From Taeniopygia guttata (Eukaryota > Chordata > Aves > Passeriformes > Estrildidae), in the NCBI RefSeq assembly GCF_048771995.1, contig NC_133037.1:2919001-2983000 (forward strand): a stretch of 64,000 bases of DNA. Direction: 5' to 3'. The notes beneath the pieces were generated by a model. It did not search any database, had not been told where the DNA came from, and saw only the letters and a list, made by a program, of their open reading frames with translations. The position numbers were made by a program, and so were the translations under genes. Numbering within the stretch: position 1 is the stretch's first letter; every line of letters begins with the position of its first letter. Shown one piece after another: positions 1 to 12,800 of the stretch.

Positions 1-3000
1 TATTTTACTGCCTTTGTTTTAATCTTTTCTGTCTCTGGTCCTTTCTTTCAGTTCCACAGATCCCACAGATCTCCTCATCCTTTTCTGTCCATCTTTCCCC
101 TCATTATTGCAAACTCTTCTGCCTCTTCCCATGCTGGCATCTCCTGTTCACCACACTCTGGCACATCTGTGCCAATTTATTTTTTAGCTTTCCTTGCTTA
201 TGTTTATATAACACAGAGTTTTGAATTATTCTCCTTTAATGGGTGTAGGAGCATTTAATTGTCTCCTCAAGTCGATTCGAGGGAAAGGGAAGAGTTTCAA
301 AGATCTGTTGGGTTTTTTTGCTGCTGGTTGTTCTTTGTACCTGGCTCCAGCAGCCTGTTCACCCCAGCAGGACTCACCTGTGAGATATTCAGCATTTCGT
401 GGGATGGAAACAACATGCAGGGTCTGTTCTGCACTGAGGTTCTGCAGCACTTTATTGGCTGTATTTCCATGGATTTCTGTGGTGTTCTGTGGACTCAGAT
501 GGGCTCTGCTGGTGGGACTGACGTGAGCCGAGATGGGGACAATATTTCAAACTCACAAGTTGTCTGGGCAGCATTTTGGGTGTAAAATGAGCCTTGAAGG
601 GTGGGAGGTTGTTTTGCTTAGCTCTGTCGTGGAGCTTTCGGGGCATAAAATGCAAGTTCAGCCATGTGGCACGGAAGAAAGGATTTGGTAGAGGCTGGTG
701 TGGAATTCTGTGATTTCCCTGTAGCACCTGCCTGACCAAGTGAAACCCTGGAGATGCTTCCCCAGCAGCCTCTAAATCTCTCCTCAAGTGACAAAATCAC
801 CCCCACCCTTCCTGCTTTGAGTGATGTTCACTCCTGCACTGTGAATATTTTTGTTCTCTCTCTCTCTGCCCAGCAGAAATGATTACAGAGATAATTTTTG
901 GTCTCATCTCTCACTCCTAGCCCAGTGGGATTCTGCCAGGCTCCATCCAGGCCCTGGGAAAGCAGCAGAAAGTTTTTCACTGGCTCACCTTCAGCCCTGG
1001 TGTGGTGTTTTTCTGTTGGGCTTAACAGGCTGTGTATCCCAAATATCCTGGTGGAAATTAATTATGCAAAGTGCACATTACGTTCTGGGTGTCTTGTCTA
1101 AAGAATTACAAAGTTCATGATTGCAGCAGTGCCTGGGTATAGCCAATTTTGGGGTAAAGGGTGCTGGAGAAGAAGGTTTGTTCATGCACACAGCTGAGTT
1201 AGGGGGTGGTGTGAAGGTTGTTGGGTTTTGTTGTTGCTTGTGTTTGTTTTTTCTTTTTAAAGAAACAAATTTTTGTTACTCTGTTTTCTTCAGCAGTTCT
1301 CATTACCAACATAGCTATTACAACGTGCTGAGGCTGTTATTTGCCCTCAAGAGTTGAGAGAGTGGAATTTCTGTTCTTTTTAATAATGTGACTTTTACCA
1401 GGGCGAGTGGGCTGTGAATTAGTGCTTCATTATGGGCTGACATCAAACAGAGTCCCCACTTCAGAATTACCCACTCAAGAAAACAGCTTAGATTTGGTTG
1501 TCTGACTCATTTAGGCACTTGAACATCCTACCAGTACAGAATTATACCTAAAGTATGTTTAACAAGTTCTGCTCCTTTGAGTAACAGTGGGTCTGGTGCA
1601 GCAATACAATAAATATTTTCATGGCTATTAAGGGACAATTATGTTAGTAGAGCTTGAATCCTTGTTCTGCAGTTTTCAAAATGTGGTAGAATTGCTAACA
1701 AACATGTGTTGACAATAAAGAGCAGCTGATATAAGTGTGATGAGATGCTTGGCTGTTGCTGGACTTGGAGTCAGAAACCTGAATTTAAAAAAAAAAAAAA
1801 ACAGTTGGAAAACTGAATCCTGTTCCTCTCACAGTGAATGTGTTTTTTGTATTACTTAAAAAAATAAATAGGATTTGGTGTAAGTTCCAGCACTGCCTGC
1901 AAATCTCACAAAGTTCCCGTGTACAGAACTGGTGTCTGGGGGTGAAATATCACACAGGTTTATGACAAAACACCACATAGCTCAGCGCTGCCACACGCCA
2001 GCAGCTGTGTGTGTGGAGCAGCTTTGTCATCAGAAATGCTCCGAGTTTTTCATTCATAGGATGCTCTGTGTCTTTCCAAAGCATGGCTGTGCTGTTTGAT
2101 GTGATCTCTCCCTTCTCTGTTACACGAGATCACAAATCAGACCCATCTGGGAGATGCTCGCAGTGAACGTGGTCAGGGGGCTCTGAGATGAGTTCTGATT
2201 TAGTATTTTATTTAAATGTCCCTGTTCTCAGTCTCGTTTACCTTTCAGAGACGTTCCAGGTTGTGTTTTCCCCTCCTGAATCCACACATCCATGTGTCTC
2301 ATTGTTCTGAGTAGCACAGGAGTGTTCCAGTGCAGCTGTTCAGGTTTGACACTCACATCGCTTTCACTCCACATTCTGGAATCTTTTCAGCCACTTGGAG
2401 TCTCACTGCTTGAGACTGAAAACTTGGCTTACTAAACAAAAGGAGGGAACCCAGTGGAATATGCAGATTTTACATCCTTTTTGTATGGGTAGGAACTCGT
2501 TTTGTTGTTCTCATTTTGGACAGAATCGAAGACTTTTCAACAAAGCTGAATTGTGTTTTTTTTCTCCATTTTATTGCAATGGTGTGTATATTTCAGTTGA
2601 TACAACTTTATGGACTTGGTTCTAAAGCAGTGAGGCAAATACATGTATTAGCAGGGGAAAGGAGAAGAAAATGCTGTTTCAGGAGTCAGAAAGCCTCAGC
2701 TGCTAATTTTAAACTTCCTTCTATATGGCAAACTATAAACAGGCAATAAAAACATTTAATTTGCAAATTACAGTTCCAGCTTGGTTTTTATGTTAGATTT
2801 TTTTTTCCCTTGTAGTCAGGATTTTTGTAACATTTTTACCAAAATATTTTCAGTGGCAGGATTAGAGCCTTTTCCTGGTAGGGTTAAGTAATTAAATTGT
2901 TAATTTTATCCATGAATAGTTGCTTTTCAGATGAAAGGAGATAAGAAGTGAGGTGTAATAAATGCAAGGAAGAAGTGAAAAGATTAAGGTAAGAGAAACT

Positions 3001-3712
3001 AATGAGAGCACTTCAGTTTGGTGACCAGTTTGAGAGAGTTTTAAAAGATCTGCTGATGAATAAACCAGCCTTTAGTCCAGCAGATAAAATGCAGAAACAC
3101 TTCATGTGTTTCTGGCCTTTTCTTTCATGATCAGTGGGATATTGTCATCCCGTGGGTGCTGGAAAGCATCTCCTGCTCTGACCCACCACTCCTCAAAAGC
3201 ATCTTCTGTCCTGGCCTCTGCTCTTTGTTTTCAGTTATATTTTATCTACTGAGACATTTCAGCAGGATGAGATTTCAGAGGGATAAGTTCAATCTGTAAA
3301 AGTAAACAAGCTTTGCCATTGTTAGCCCACCTTTTAAGGTATTTTATTTACCCTGAGGACTTCATGTCCCTTCCCAATGAGTTCATGTAATAATAAGTTT
3401 TATTAGAAGACACAGCTCTCCTCCCTGGTGTTATTGTGCTTAGGATAGTGGCTTTATTAAAAATCAAACAAAAACCTAACAAAGAAGCTCAAGGATAAAC
3501 AATCACTCTTGATACACTTCCAAACATGCCTGGATTTGACCTTCAGTCCTCTGAATGTGCTGCAGGAACCTGAACATCAGCCCAGCATCATGTTCAGGAG
3601 CAGCCAGTGCTCTCCAAGGTCAGAGACCAGGATTTCAGAGTGTCAGGATTTCAGAGTGTCAGTGTCCTGTCGATGTTTCCTGATGTCCTGCTCGCTGCTG
3701 TTCCCCTGGCAG
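1..3712 (+). other. 3' part of the intron upstream of the Ig2 exon
   Basis: No exon for the signal peptide or Ig1 was recognised here. The sequence is AT-rich with a poly(A) run near 1787-1801. A short direct repeat (TTTCAGAGTGTCAG-like) lies near 3632-3660, just before the exon. No coding frame resembling a known protein was seen. Confidence 0.7.
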
Positions 3713-3808
3713 ATGTGGAGAGCTCCAGGACGAGGATGAGGAGCGCGGTGTCGGTGCGCGAAGGCCAGGGCGTCGTGCTGCTCTGTGGGACCCCGCCCCG
3801 GGCTGGAG
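3713..3808 (+). CDS. CNTN3: CNTN3 exon: start of Ig2
   Basis: 96 nt, phase 1 at both ends, so skippable in frame. Acceptor AG at 3711-3712, donor GTAAGG. It encodes [20 protein letters not shown] then VLLCG with the first Ig2 cysteine. The first codon is split and its first base is in an exon outside the window. The usual contactin motif before the RMRS stretch (YLENFKT in mammals) reads VESSRT here. The last base joins AC of the next exon to give Asp. GC-rich with several CpGs. Confidence 0.94.
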
Positions 3809-6800
3809 GTAAGGGGGACCCTCGGGGTGTTGGGGCTGGGCAGCATCCCTGGAGAGGCCAAAATCACAATTTTAACAAAATCTGAGCTCTGAAGTAAAAG
3901 CGGGGAGAAAGAAACCAAAAACAAAGGAGGGGGAAAGTATTTAAGAGGATTTACTTCTATGTTGAAAAGCCTTTCTCGTTCCTAGTAATTTCTGGGCACT
4001 TAATATGTCTGATTTTTATGGGATTTCCTATAATTAATGGAGTATCTTCTGGAGTTACATTCTGCCCAATTTCACAATTGCTGAGCCTCAATGAATCCAG
4101 TTTTCCCTGTGAGCAGAGAGTAAATGGTTGTCTTGAGCAGTGCTGCTGTCTGCCTGTGTTCTTGCAATCAAGACATTCTGTGGTGGGATGGAATGACGCT
4201 GTGTAATTTATACCACTGCCACACTGAGGGGGTGAGAAAAGTGGATATATGGATTCTTGGTGGACCAAAAGTTGCAAGTGCATTTCTTCCCTCATTCTGC
4301 ATCTTCAGTCTTTGACTAATTGCTCTTGAGCCTCAAGTAATATCTGAAAGGAACTGGTTTTATTGTTTTTAATTGATATGGAGTGTCATTATTGAAGGGC
4401 TGTGATGTTCAACATTAGATCAGATTGCAAAGACAAGGTAATAAAAGCGAGACATTATATTCAATAATATAGGTGTTGTGGCCTCATAAATTTGGTAGAG
4501 TCCAAGCAGACACAGCCATAAAGTGGCAATTTTACAACTGTCTGAGCTTGCAGAATTTTTTCTCCTCCAAACTGATACGTACTCTTAAATCATCTTTATA
4601 GCCTTGCAACAGCTTTGTCTTTCAGCAGCTGAGGAAATGGGTCATTCTCCCAGCTATCTGTAAGAATTAGAATGATAACATTTTCCTTCTCTGCCCCAGC
4701 TGTTCCTCCAGCTGTGTCCTGTGTGTGGGTTTACACCCAGAGGTGATGGCCAAGCTGAGGCAACGCTGCCTGACTCTGGCAAGGTTTAAGTTTGAGGTGT
4801 GGAACAGGAGGTGAGGCCAGACGTGCTCGTGGGGCTGAGAACAGTGGTTGGAAGAGGTGAGAATTCCTCCTGCAGTCAGCAGATGGGAGATGATTGACAC
4901 CCCCACAGTAATTGTGGTATTCATGCAAAAACAGAGCTGAGCTCTCCCAGAATTACCAAATGGGATTGAGAACTGGTACCAGAATTACTTCAAATCGTTT
5001 AATCTGTCTGAGAATTGGGGGATTAACTGTTAAAAGCTTTCTGGAGACGTGGGGCAAGGTGGAAAAACACCTCTCTCCTTTCTTCACTGAAATAAAGCTG
5101 CAGCAAGGTGACATCAAACACGCAGGGTGGGATGCAGGATGAAGTCTGGGATAAAACATCCAGCCAGGAAGCAGAAGTGGTTTGTCAGGCAGAGCAGGGA
5201 TGGTTTAGGACAAGCTGACCTGGCCTGGGGGATGTTCAGCCCTTTCCAGATCAGTGATCTGACTTTTTTTTTTTACTTGGAGTCTGTATTTATTGCGCTG
5301 AGCTATCAAATAATTCCAGACAGTAGTAATTCTAAAAACTTTCTCCACCAGCTTGTTTCCTCTCCCCCTGTAGCCCCCAAAATACTCTGCTTTTGTTTTC
5401 TGGTGTGTTGTGCTGTTTCTAAGAGCTTGCTAACTTAATTGCACTTATTTCTTGCATTCTCTGTAAAGAGTTTGCAAGAAGAGACTTGATTAAATAGTTA
5501 TTATTCCTCTCTGTACAGCATCCCAGTTACAATAGAAACCAATGCTCATCCCCAAAGAAATGCCAGCTCATAGTATGGAAAAAGAAAATTGCTTCCCTTC
5601 TGCAATTTATCGTATTTTTTTCTTTGCTTATCTTGGGCACAGATATTTACATGAGTCGTATGAATGTCCCTTTTCAAAGGGGAGCAGATTATTCCTGCAG
5701 TTAGCAGTGATTTTGTCCTTTAGAGTGTGCAGTTCCAGCTCCTCTGGGCTGTGGACAGCCAGCATTAAACCAACACTGAAACTCCATTTACAAATCTCAA
5801 AGCACTCCAATACTTCCTTTAGAGTTACCACATTTCCCCTTTCTGGAAATTAAATAAAACTCCCTTTTTTAGCAGTTTGGGATTTACTGAGTGGAAGATT
5901 TGGTAAATTATTGGATTTGAGTGTGAAGACTTTCCCCCCCCCAAATGTTTTTCTGATCCAGGCTGGTTTTCTGTTAAATACCCGAAGTTGTATCATAATT
6001 GAGCAGTGATGTTTGGATAATTAAGATGGTCATCTGTCATCGTTCTGCATGGCCATGCTTCTGGATCTTTGAATTCTGTTGCAGGGAACCTGTTAAAATA
6101 CCCCTTTTTTGCCACCAAAAATCAGTAAATCACCTCACCCACATGCTCAAAAGGTAAAATAAAATAAAAATTTATGTAGCTCTCCTGCTAGTTTTCCAGT
6201 TGTTGCAACCTTTAAATTGCACTGAAATCTACAGCTATTTTGACTTTTTACTGTGTTACTGTGATGTCTTTAATGGGTTTAAAGGGCTGTCGAGCCAACA
6301 AACATCTCAATATCCCAGATTTAATGTTGGACACAGTTAATGTGCAGCTGGTTAAAAAACATTCATGTGATGCTAATTTTTGCCCATTCTGCCAAGAATG
6401 GGAAAAGCTAGACATATGGAGATCTAAAAATGATTTTTCTCTGCTACCGATTTTGTTCCAAAATTGGTATCTAACGAGTGACAAAGCCCTCAGTAAAGCA
6501 AATCTGAGTTCCTGTAGGGTTTTACCTCCTGTTACTACTGTACTGTATTGTGATTATTGTGTAGCTTGTCTTCAACTGTTATTTCTGTTCCTGAATATTG
6601 TGATTTATATTTGTTTAGTAGTCAGTTTTCCTCAGATGACATTGATTTTGGATTTATGAGGTATTTCTGCTCTTTGAGAGAGGAGCAGGCAATGAGGCAT
6701 GGTCCTTTTGTGTTGTCTGGGGTGGTTTAAAACTGCTTTATACGCAGAGAAAAAGATGATTTTTAATGGTAGAAGTGAAGATTTTCTTGATGGTTATTTG

Positions 6801-9800
6801 AACATTTCAACAAATTTTAGTTTGCCTGAAAAAACACAGCATTAGTTTTATATTGGTGTACTTGCTGCTGTCATTATTCCCACGGGGAATGTGACCATAA
6901 CCCAAGAGAACTTAAATAAATAACAAGAATTGTGTGGAGCTGATGAGCTGTTGCTTGGAAATTGCAAGGAAAATCTGCTTTATTCCTAATTAGACTTGTG
7001 TGCTCTGTGTTCCTGTTTCATGCAGTACGGCAGGGATGTTTCTACATGGATAAAGCAGCAAGGATTTGTCCTCCCTCTTCATACAACTCCCTGATAAATG
7101 TGGGTTTAATCCATTAATGAGGCAGGATTTGAAGGGCAGGGATCAATTCAGCTCACAGCATATTGTGTCAGAGTTTTGACATGCTGATAGGAAATAATAT
7201 TAGATCATGGAAAAATAGATCCCAATTTATTGCTCAGTGTTTGCTGTGACAAATCCTTCACCGAATAATGTCATGAGTGTTTAGACTTGCAAATTTTTGC
7301 TCGTGTCTCTTGTATTGCCATTTGGAGACCTGCAAGTTCCAGCAGGGCTCTGCTTCGTGAATAACATGGCATGGGAAGAGTCTCAGATGCCAGAAATACT
7401 TGGATGGTGTGATTGCTTCTCTTCTGCAGCTCTTGAATAGCAACATGCCATTTTTTTCAGGGAACTGTAAGAATTAATTTTACGTATTTGGGTTTGGAAG
7501 CATTTTATACCTTTAAAGCAAAGCAAAGTTAAGCAGGTGCAACTCCAGAACTGGATTTCTGTCCTACTGCACATCAATGGTTTGGGTTGGAAGAGACCTT
7601 AAGGATCTTGTTGGAATTTGTGGTATTGATGATTCTGAGATTGTAGAAAGTCTCTGTTTTTTTTGCTTTGTTGCTAAAGAAGAAGTCATAATTCGTCTGT
7701 GCTGTTTCAAGGTTGTTTATTCTGTTTATCTCCAACATGTTCTGCTGCCCTGCCGCAGCTCTGTCCTGCAGGGCAGCGTGTGGGGCTCTGCCCTCAGTGG
7801 GATGGTACAAACATTAAATACCACAAACTACCTGTGCTGGATTTACAATAACGTGCCAATATCTGTCACCTACGTTGGACAGTGTGTCCCCAGCCTGAAC
7901 CAACAGAAAAATGCCAACACCACAGTGAAACATGGAGGGCATGAAGAAGGAGGAAAAGGACAAGGCACACCCAATTTCCTCCATCTTGTCCCCTTTGGAC
8001 CCCTAATCTAGAATCCTAAAATTTTACTTCTGCACCCGTGCCACACTTAATTATTACTTATATCAAACACTGAGAGCTTGTAATTCATCCTGTAAGATGG
8101 AAAACTCTTTTCCATGGACAGAGATCACAGACAGTGTCTCTGGGGGCTCTGTCCAGGGGGGTTCCTGACCCCTGCCAGGGTCCCAGACCTGCCAGGGCAG
8201 CCAGAGAAAAGCCCTAAATTCCCACAGATCTGATTCCACCCCATGGGCAGGGACACTTTCCACTGTCCCAGGTTGCTCCAATGTCCAGCCTGGCCTTGGG
8301 CACTGCCAGGGATCCAGGGGCAGCCACAGCTGCTCTGGGCACCTGTGCCAGGGCTGCCCACCCTGCCAGGAGGAATTCCTGATATCCCATCTAAACCTGC
8401 TTTTCCCCATCCTGGATTTGCCCCATTGCTTCCTGCTGTCATTGCAGGCTGTGGGTGACACATGTCTGGGCATCAGCAATCAATCACACTTGCAGAGCTT
8501 TTTGAACAAAAATGTATTTTGAGGAGAGTGGCACCTTGAATATTGTAAGAGCATTGGCCTTGAAAATGGTTCCATGGTGTTTCTGTGCTGTTTCAATCTG
8601 CCAAGGAGAAATGGCATTTTTATTTAAAAACATATTTTTCAATAGTCCTGCTGGTGTCATCATCATCATCTGCACAAATTTCAGCTGACAGTTTGAAATC
8701 AAATGGTACCTGAGAGACACTTATGTTTGTCCGTATGAGGGGAAATAATAGATGTTCACAGCTGGATCTTCCAGTGATTTCTATCTGCCCGAGCATTATT
8801 TTCACCACCAGTACCAAACCAGTGCTGCAGAGACACTCTGCTGTGCACTTTGTCAAATTCAGTCTTCCTGAAGCACTTTTTTCTTTTGATAAACCTGTGT
8901 GCCAGGCTGAAATTAATATATCTTATTTATATATCTGTGCACCATCTTCAGTTGCTTTATAGTGCATGTTTTTAAGCTGACACAAGAGGTGGATAAACGA
9001 CCTTAGAAGCTTTTAGCAGTTTCTAACCCCAAAATCTTACAGAGCTCTTTAACTCCACGTTCCATTGTGGGATATCTCTTGGAAGAATGGGGAGATGGAA
9101 AGAAAAAGGGAGAAGCAGATTAGGAAGAATCAAACTGCAAGAAACAAATTTAGGTTGAACCTTTTCACGTAGATGGTCCCAGGTATCTCAGCTCTGCCTT
9201 GGGGAAAAAAGGAGAAAATGGGAGACAATAACTGCCTTTGGCTCTCCACCAAGTTTATTTTTATCCCTAAATTGTGACTGTGGAATGTTTCTCCTCCAGC
9301 TCTTTATTATCTTCTCTACTAAAATATTTGGGTTTTTCTTTGCAAACAGGATAATTGATTAGGAGGAGGCAGGAGGGAGGTGGCTGCAGTCCCAGCACAC
9401 AGTCCCAGCTGATCCCAGCACTCGGAACAAGAGCGCTGAAAGGAATTTTTGTTTTTCACAAGGGTTTATCAAGTACCTTCTCTTAAAAAGAGTGCAAGAG
9501 TACCAAATGAAAGTGTCACTAAGTACTGCTTCCACATATAAATATTGGTGCTTTTCTTTGAAAATTGACTTCTGGTATTTCCATTAATTTCCCTTGGTTT
9601 ATGTCCCTAATATTTAACATTCACAAGAAATCAGATTTATTTTAGTTCAGCAATAAACTAAACTATAGCCTATTTTATCCTCAAAATTATTATAGGCAGG
9701 AAGCAATTTAAAATACTTCCAGCTATTGAAAAAGCACAACGGAGTTCTGGAAATGCTCTCAGCAATTAAATGTAAAGTTCTAGGGAGGTGATTAAAAGAA

Positions 9801-12800
9801 CAGTTTGTCACTTGAAATGGATGTGGCTAATGGGGATGTATTTACATATTGCTTCCTAAAGCACTTTCTTACTTTTTCCTGCCTGCCTCCAGAGTGAGAG
9901 CAGCAGTGCTCAGAGCCAGGGCTCTTGGAATGACACAGCCAGTCTGGAGCAATTAGTGCAGAAATGTGATGAGGAGAAACCAATCCGTGTCCTGCGCAGC
10001 TCCAGGGGAGCCAGAACGGGGATTTTGCTTCAGCCCTGGCAGCCAAGTGCAGCAGAGCTTTTCTGTCAGGCTCTCATGAACATCTGGGCTGCCCTGGCAG
10101 CACCCAGGGGTGCTCCAGCTGCCAGCTGAGGAGCAGTTTGGGATGGAGAGGCTAACCCCAAACCCCTGAGTTTGGGATGGAGAGGCAAACCCCAAAGCCC
10201 TGAGTTTGGGATGGAGAGGCAAACCCCAAAGCCCTGAGTTTGGGATTGAGAGGCAAACCCCAAACCCCTGAGTTTGGGATGGAGAGGCAAACCCCTGAGT
10301 TTGGGATGGAGAGGCAAACCCTAAACCCCTGAGTTTGGGATGGAGAGGCAAACCCCAAACCCCTGAGTTTGGGATGGAGAGGCAAACCCCAAACCCCTGA
10401 GTTTGGGATGGAGAGGCAAACCCCAAACCCCTGAGTTTGGGATGGAGAGGCAAACCCCAGACCCCTGAGTTTGGGATGGAGAGGCAAACCCCAAACCCCT
10501 GAGTTTGGGATGCAGAGGCACGCTCGGGCTCAGAGCTGCTCCGGGCTGATGCTCCCTGGCCACGTGCTGGGCCCTTCTCCAGGGAATTTTTGGTGCTGGA
10601 CAGACCAGGAGGAGGGTTAATAAAGAAATCAGCTGCCAGCCTGGAACATCTGTTTCCCAAGGATGAGCTGAGAAATGATGGTGCTGTAATTGCTGAGCTT
10701 TGCTTGTGACGCCACTTGGGATGGTTTAGAAAAGCTCCAGGAATTATTTAGTGTAGGGAATAAGGGACTTCAGTGGCTGTTTGGCACCCCTTGTGTGCAC
10801 TTACCTCTTGGCCAGTTCTGTGGCTGTGCTCTGGGATGGGGGACAGCAAAAAAACCAAAAACAAACAAACAAAAAAAAACTAATCAGTGTTTTTGAAGAA
10901 CTACATCTGTTTTTACATCAAACTAAAGCTCATTCCAAAATCAAAATAACAAGCAGACTCTTACCCCATTCCATTTAAAAATGAATATTGGGTTTTAGCC
11001 TGAAGTAGGAAGCTTGCAGCTTCAGCTGAAACATTTCAGTATTCTCATTAAGTGAGTAGATTGGAATTGCAGGATATTGTGTGTGTTTGTGTCTCGCTGC
11101 TCTCATTGTTCTGGGCTGTTCCATACACACAAGTTGCATGCCTGATTACCTGCACAGCAGGCTGAAAATTGATCTGGTACATTTTAGCTATAAAATATTT
11201 CACCTTTTATGCCAAAACAATTAATGTTATACATTAGTTTCAAATCAGAGTGTTGCCATTATACTCTGAAATAAAATTAATTTCTGGGGATACATTCTTC
11301 ATTTTTTGTCCATTAGCTGGACTTGCATTCCCATCACGCAGTTTACATTTGGTATAAACAAAAATTCAGCCAAAGAGAGTTCTTCTGCAGAGTTCAGATG
11401 CAGTTTCAGTGGTTGGGAAAACACTGCACCTATTTTAAGCAGATCTCACTGTCTCACATCACTCCTGGAGGCCACAGTTCAAGCCCTGCAATAGAGGTTT
11501 TGTAATTGTCATTATTTTGATATAGAGAACATGAACAAAAAGTAAATATCAGCCCCGTTTGTGCTCTGAAGTGTGACTGCAGCTAAAGACTTCTTCATTA
11601 TCAGTGATGGAACTACTTGAATGCCAGCAGCCCAGGATCCCCCTTGGAAATGCAGTCTGAGCCTTGCTTTGGTTTGTTTTTCCCACATACCAAGTATAGT
11701 TTTTAATCTCTAAGCATTGAATATGTGCAAGAATATACCCGAAACCCTTGAAATTATGTACAATTTATCTCAAATAATACTCTAAACTAGTTTTTCATTG
11801 CCAAAATGCTGCCATATCTGACAGAGGCACCTCATGGCATTTGAAACTCCAGGTTACACATATGTTATGGGAGCACATAAACACCTTGTCCTACGCCTCC
11901 AGGGCAGCAGATTTTTATTTTTAAAGCAACCTTTAACGTTTGCCAGAAGAAATGAGGGAGATGCTGCTTGGTTTTTGGCACCGGGGAGGTAACACCAAGA
12001 GCAGCTGGTGGTGGGGGCTGGCCCAGGGGTGCTCAAGGTGGTGATCTAAGTGCTGGAAAATTGGCCCAAGTGAGAAAGGAAAAGTATTGAGGAGAAGCTT
12101 GAAGTAATTTAGGTAAAACAAAACAAATTCTACCCCTGGGAGCACTCACATTCTGTTATCCCAGTCCCACAGCAGTGTAATCCAAGGATTTGCCTGCAGG
12201 GAGGTGAGTGAGGACAATTTGCACCCCAGAGCATCCTCTGGGACCTTAATGCACTTTTATCTCATTAATTAATTTCCTGCTTTTAGGTGATTTGTTTGCA
12301 CTTCCCCAGAGGTTCCTTTGCACAGGGCCAGAGCTGCAGCAGTGATAAATGAATAAATTTGATAAATTTTTGTGGGTGGTTGTCCCACAAAACCCAGCCT
12401 GAATGCTCAGTGTGAGCTCTCAGAGCTCCTCCCTCCTGAGTGAGTGATGCTCATCCACAAACTGCTCCCTCTTCTGCCATTTCATCACACTTGGAGCTGA
12501 AATTGGGCCAAATTATGAACTAATTGGTTTCTGCCTTAATTAGGGAGTCTGTTATTATCCTCTCAAAATCAGTGTTACTTTCCCATAATTTTTAACCTAA
12601 GGTAGATCATTCAAAATAGCTGTTTGCTGCAGATTTCCATGTTTTTAATTGCACTTTCTGCCATTGCTAAATTCTGTCTGATTAGTTTCTTGGAATCAGT
12701 TTTCCAGGAGCCACGTGCCATCCTGTGGGATAGGCAAAGAGCCATTTGGAGACAAAAAATTCCAGGATATTTCAGCTTCTCCTTTGTCTCTGCTACAGAA

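Noticed and set aside
1-3712. Search for the signal-peptide and Ig1 exons
   Set aside because: No segment matched the expected Ig1 motifs (such as GTYQCFATNSLGTIVSREAK) next to valid splice sites; they must lie upstream.
6240-6659. 139-codon open frame with Cys-rich and hydrophobic segments
   Set aside because: AT-rich intron sequence with no family resemblance or supporting signals.
9953-10660. 235-codon minus-strand open frame with a repeated ...[16 protein letters not shown]... peptide
   Set aside because: It is a translation of the 34-bp minisatellite; all three minus-strand frames give the same repeat peptide, so the open frame is a by-product of the period.
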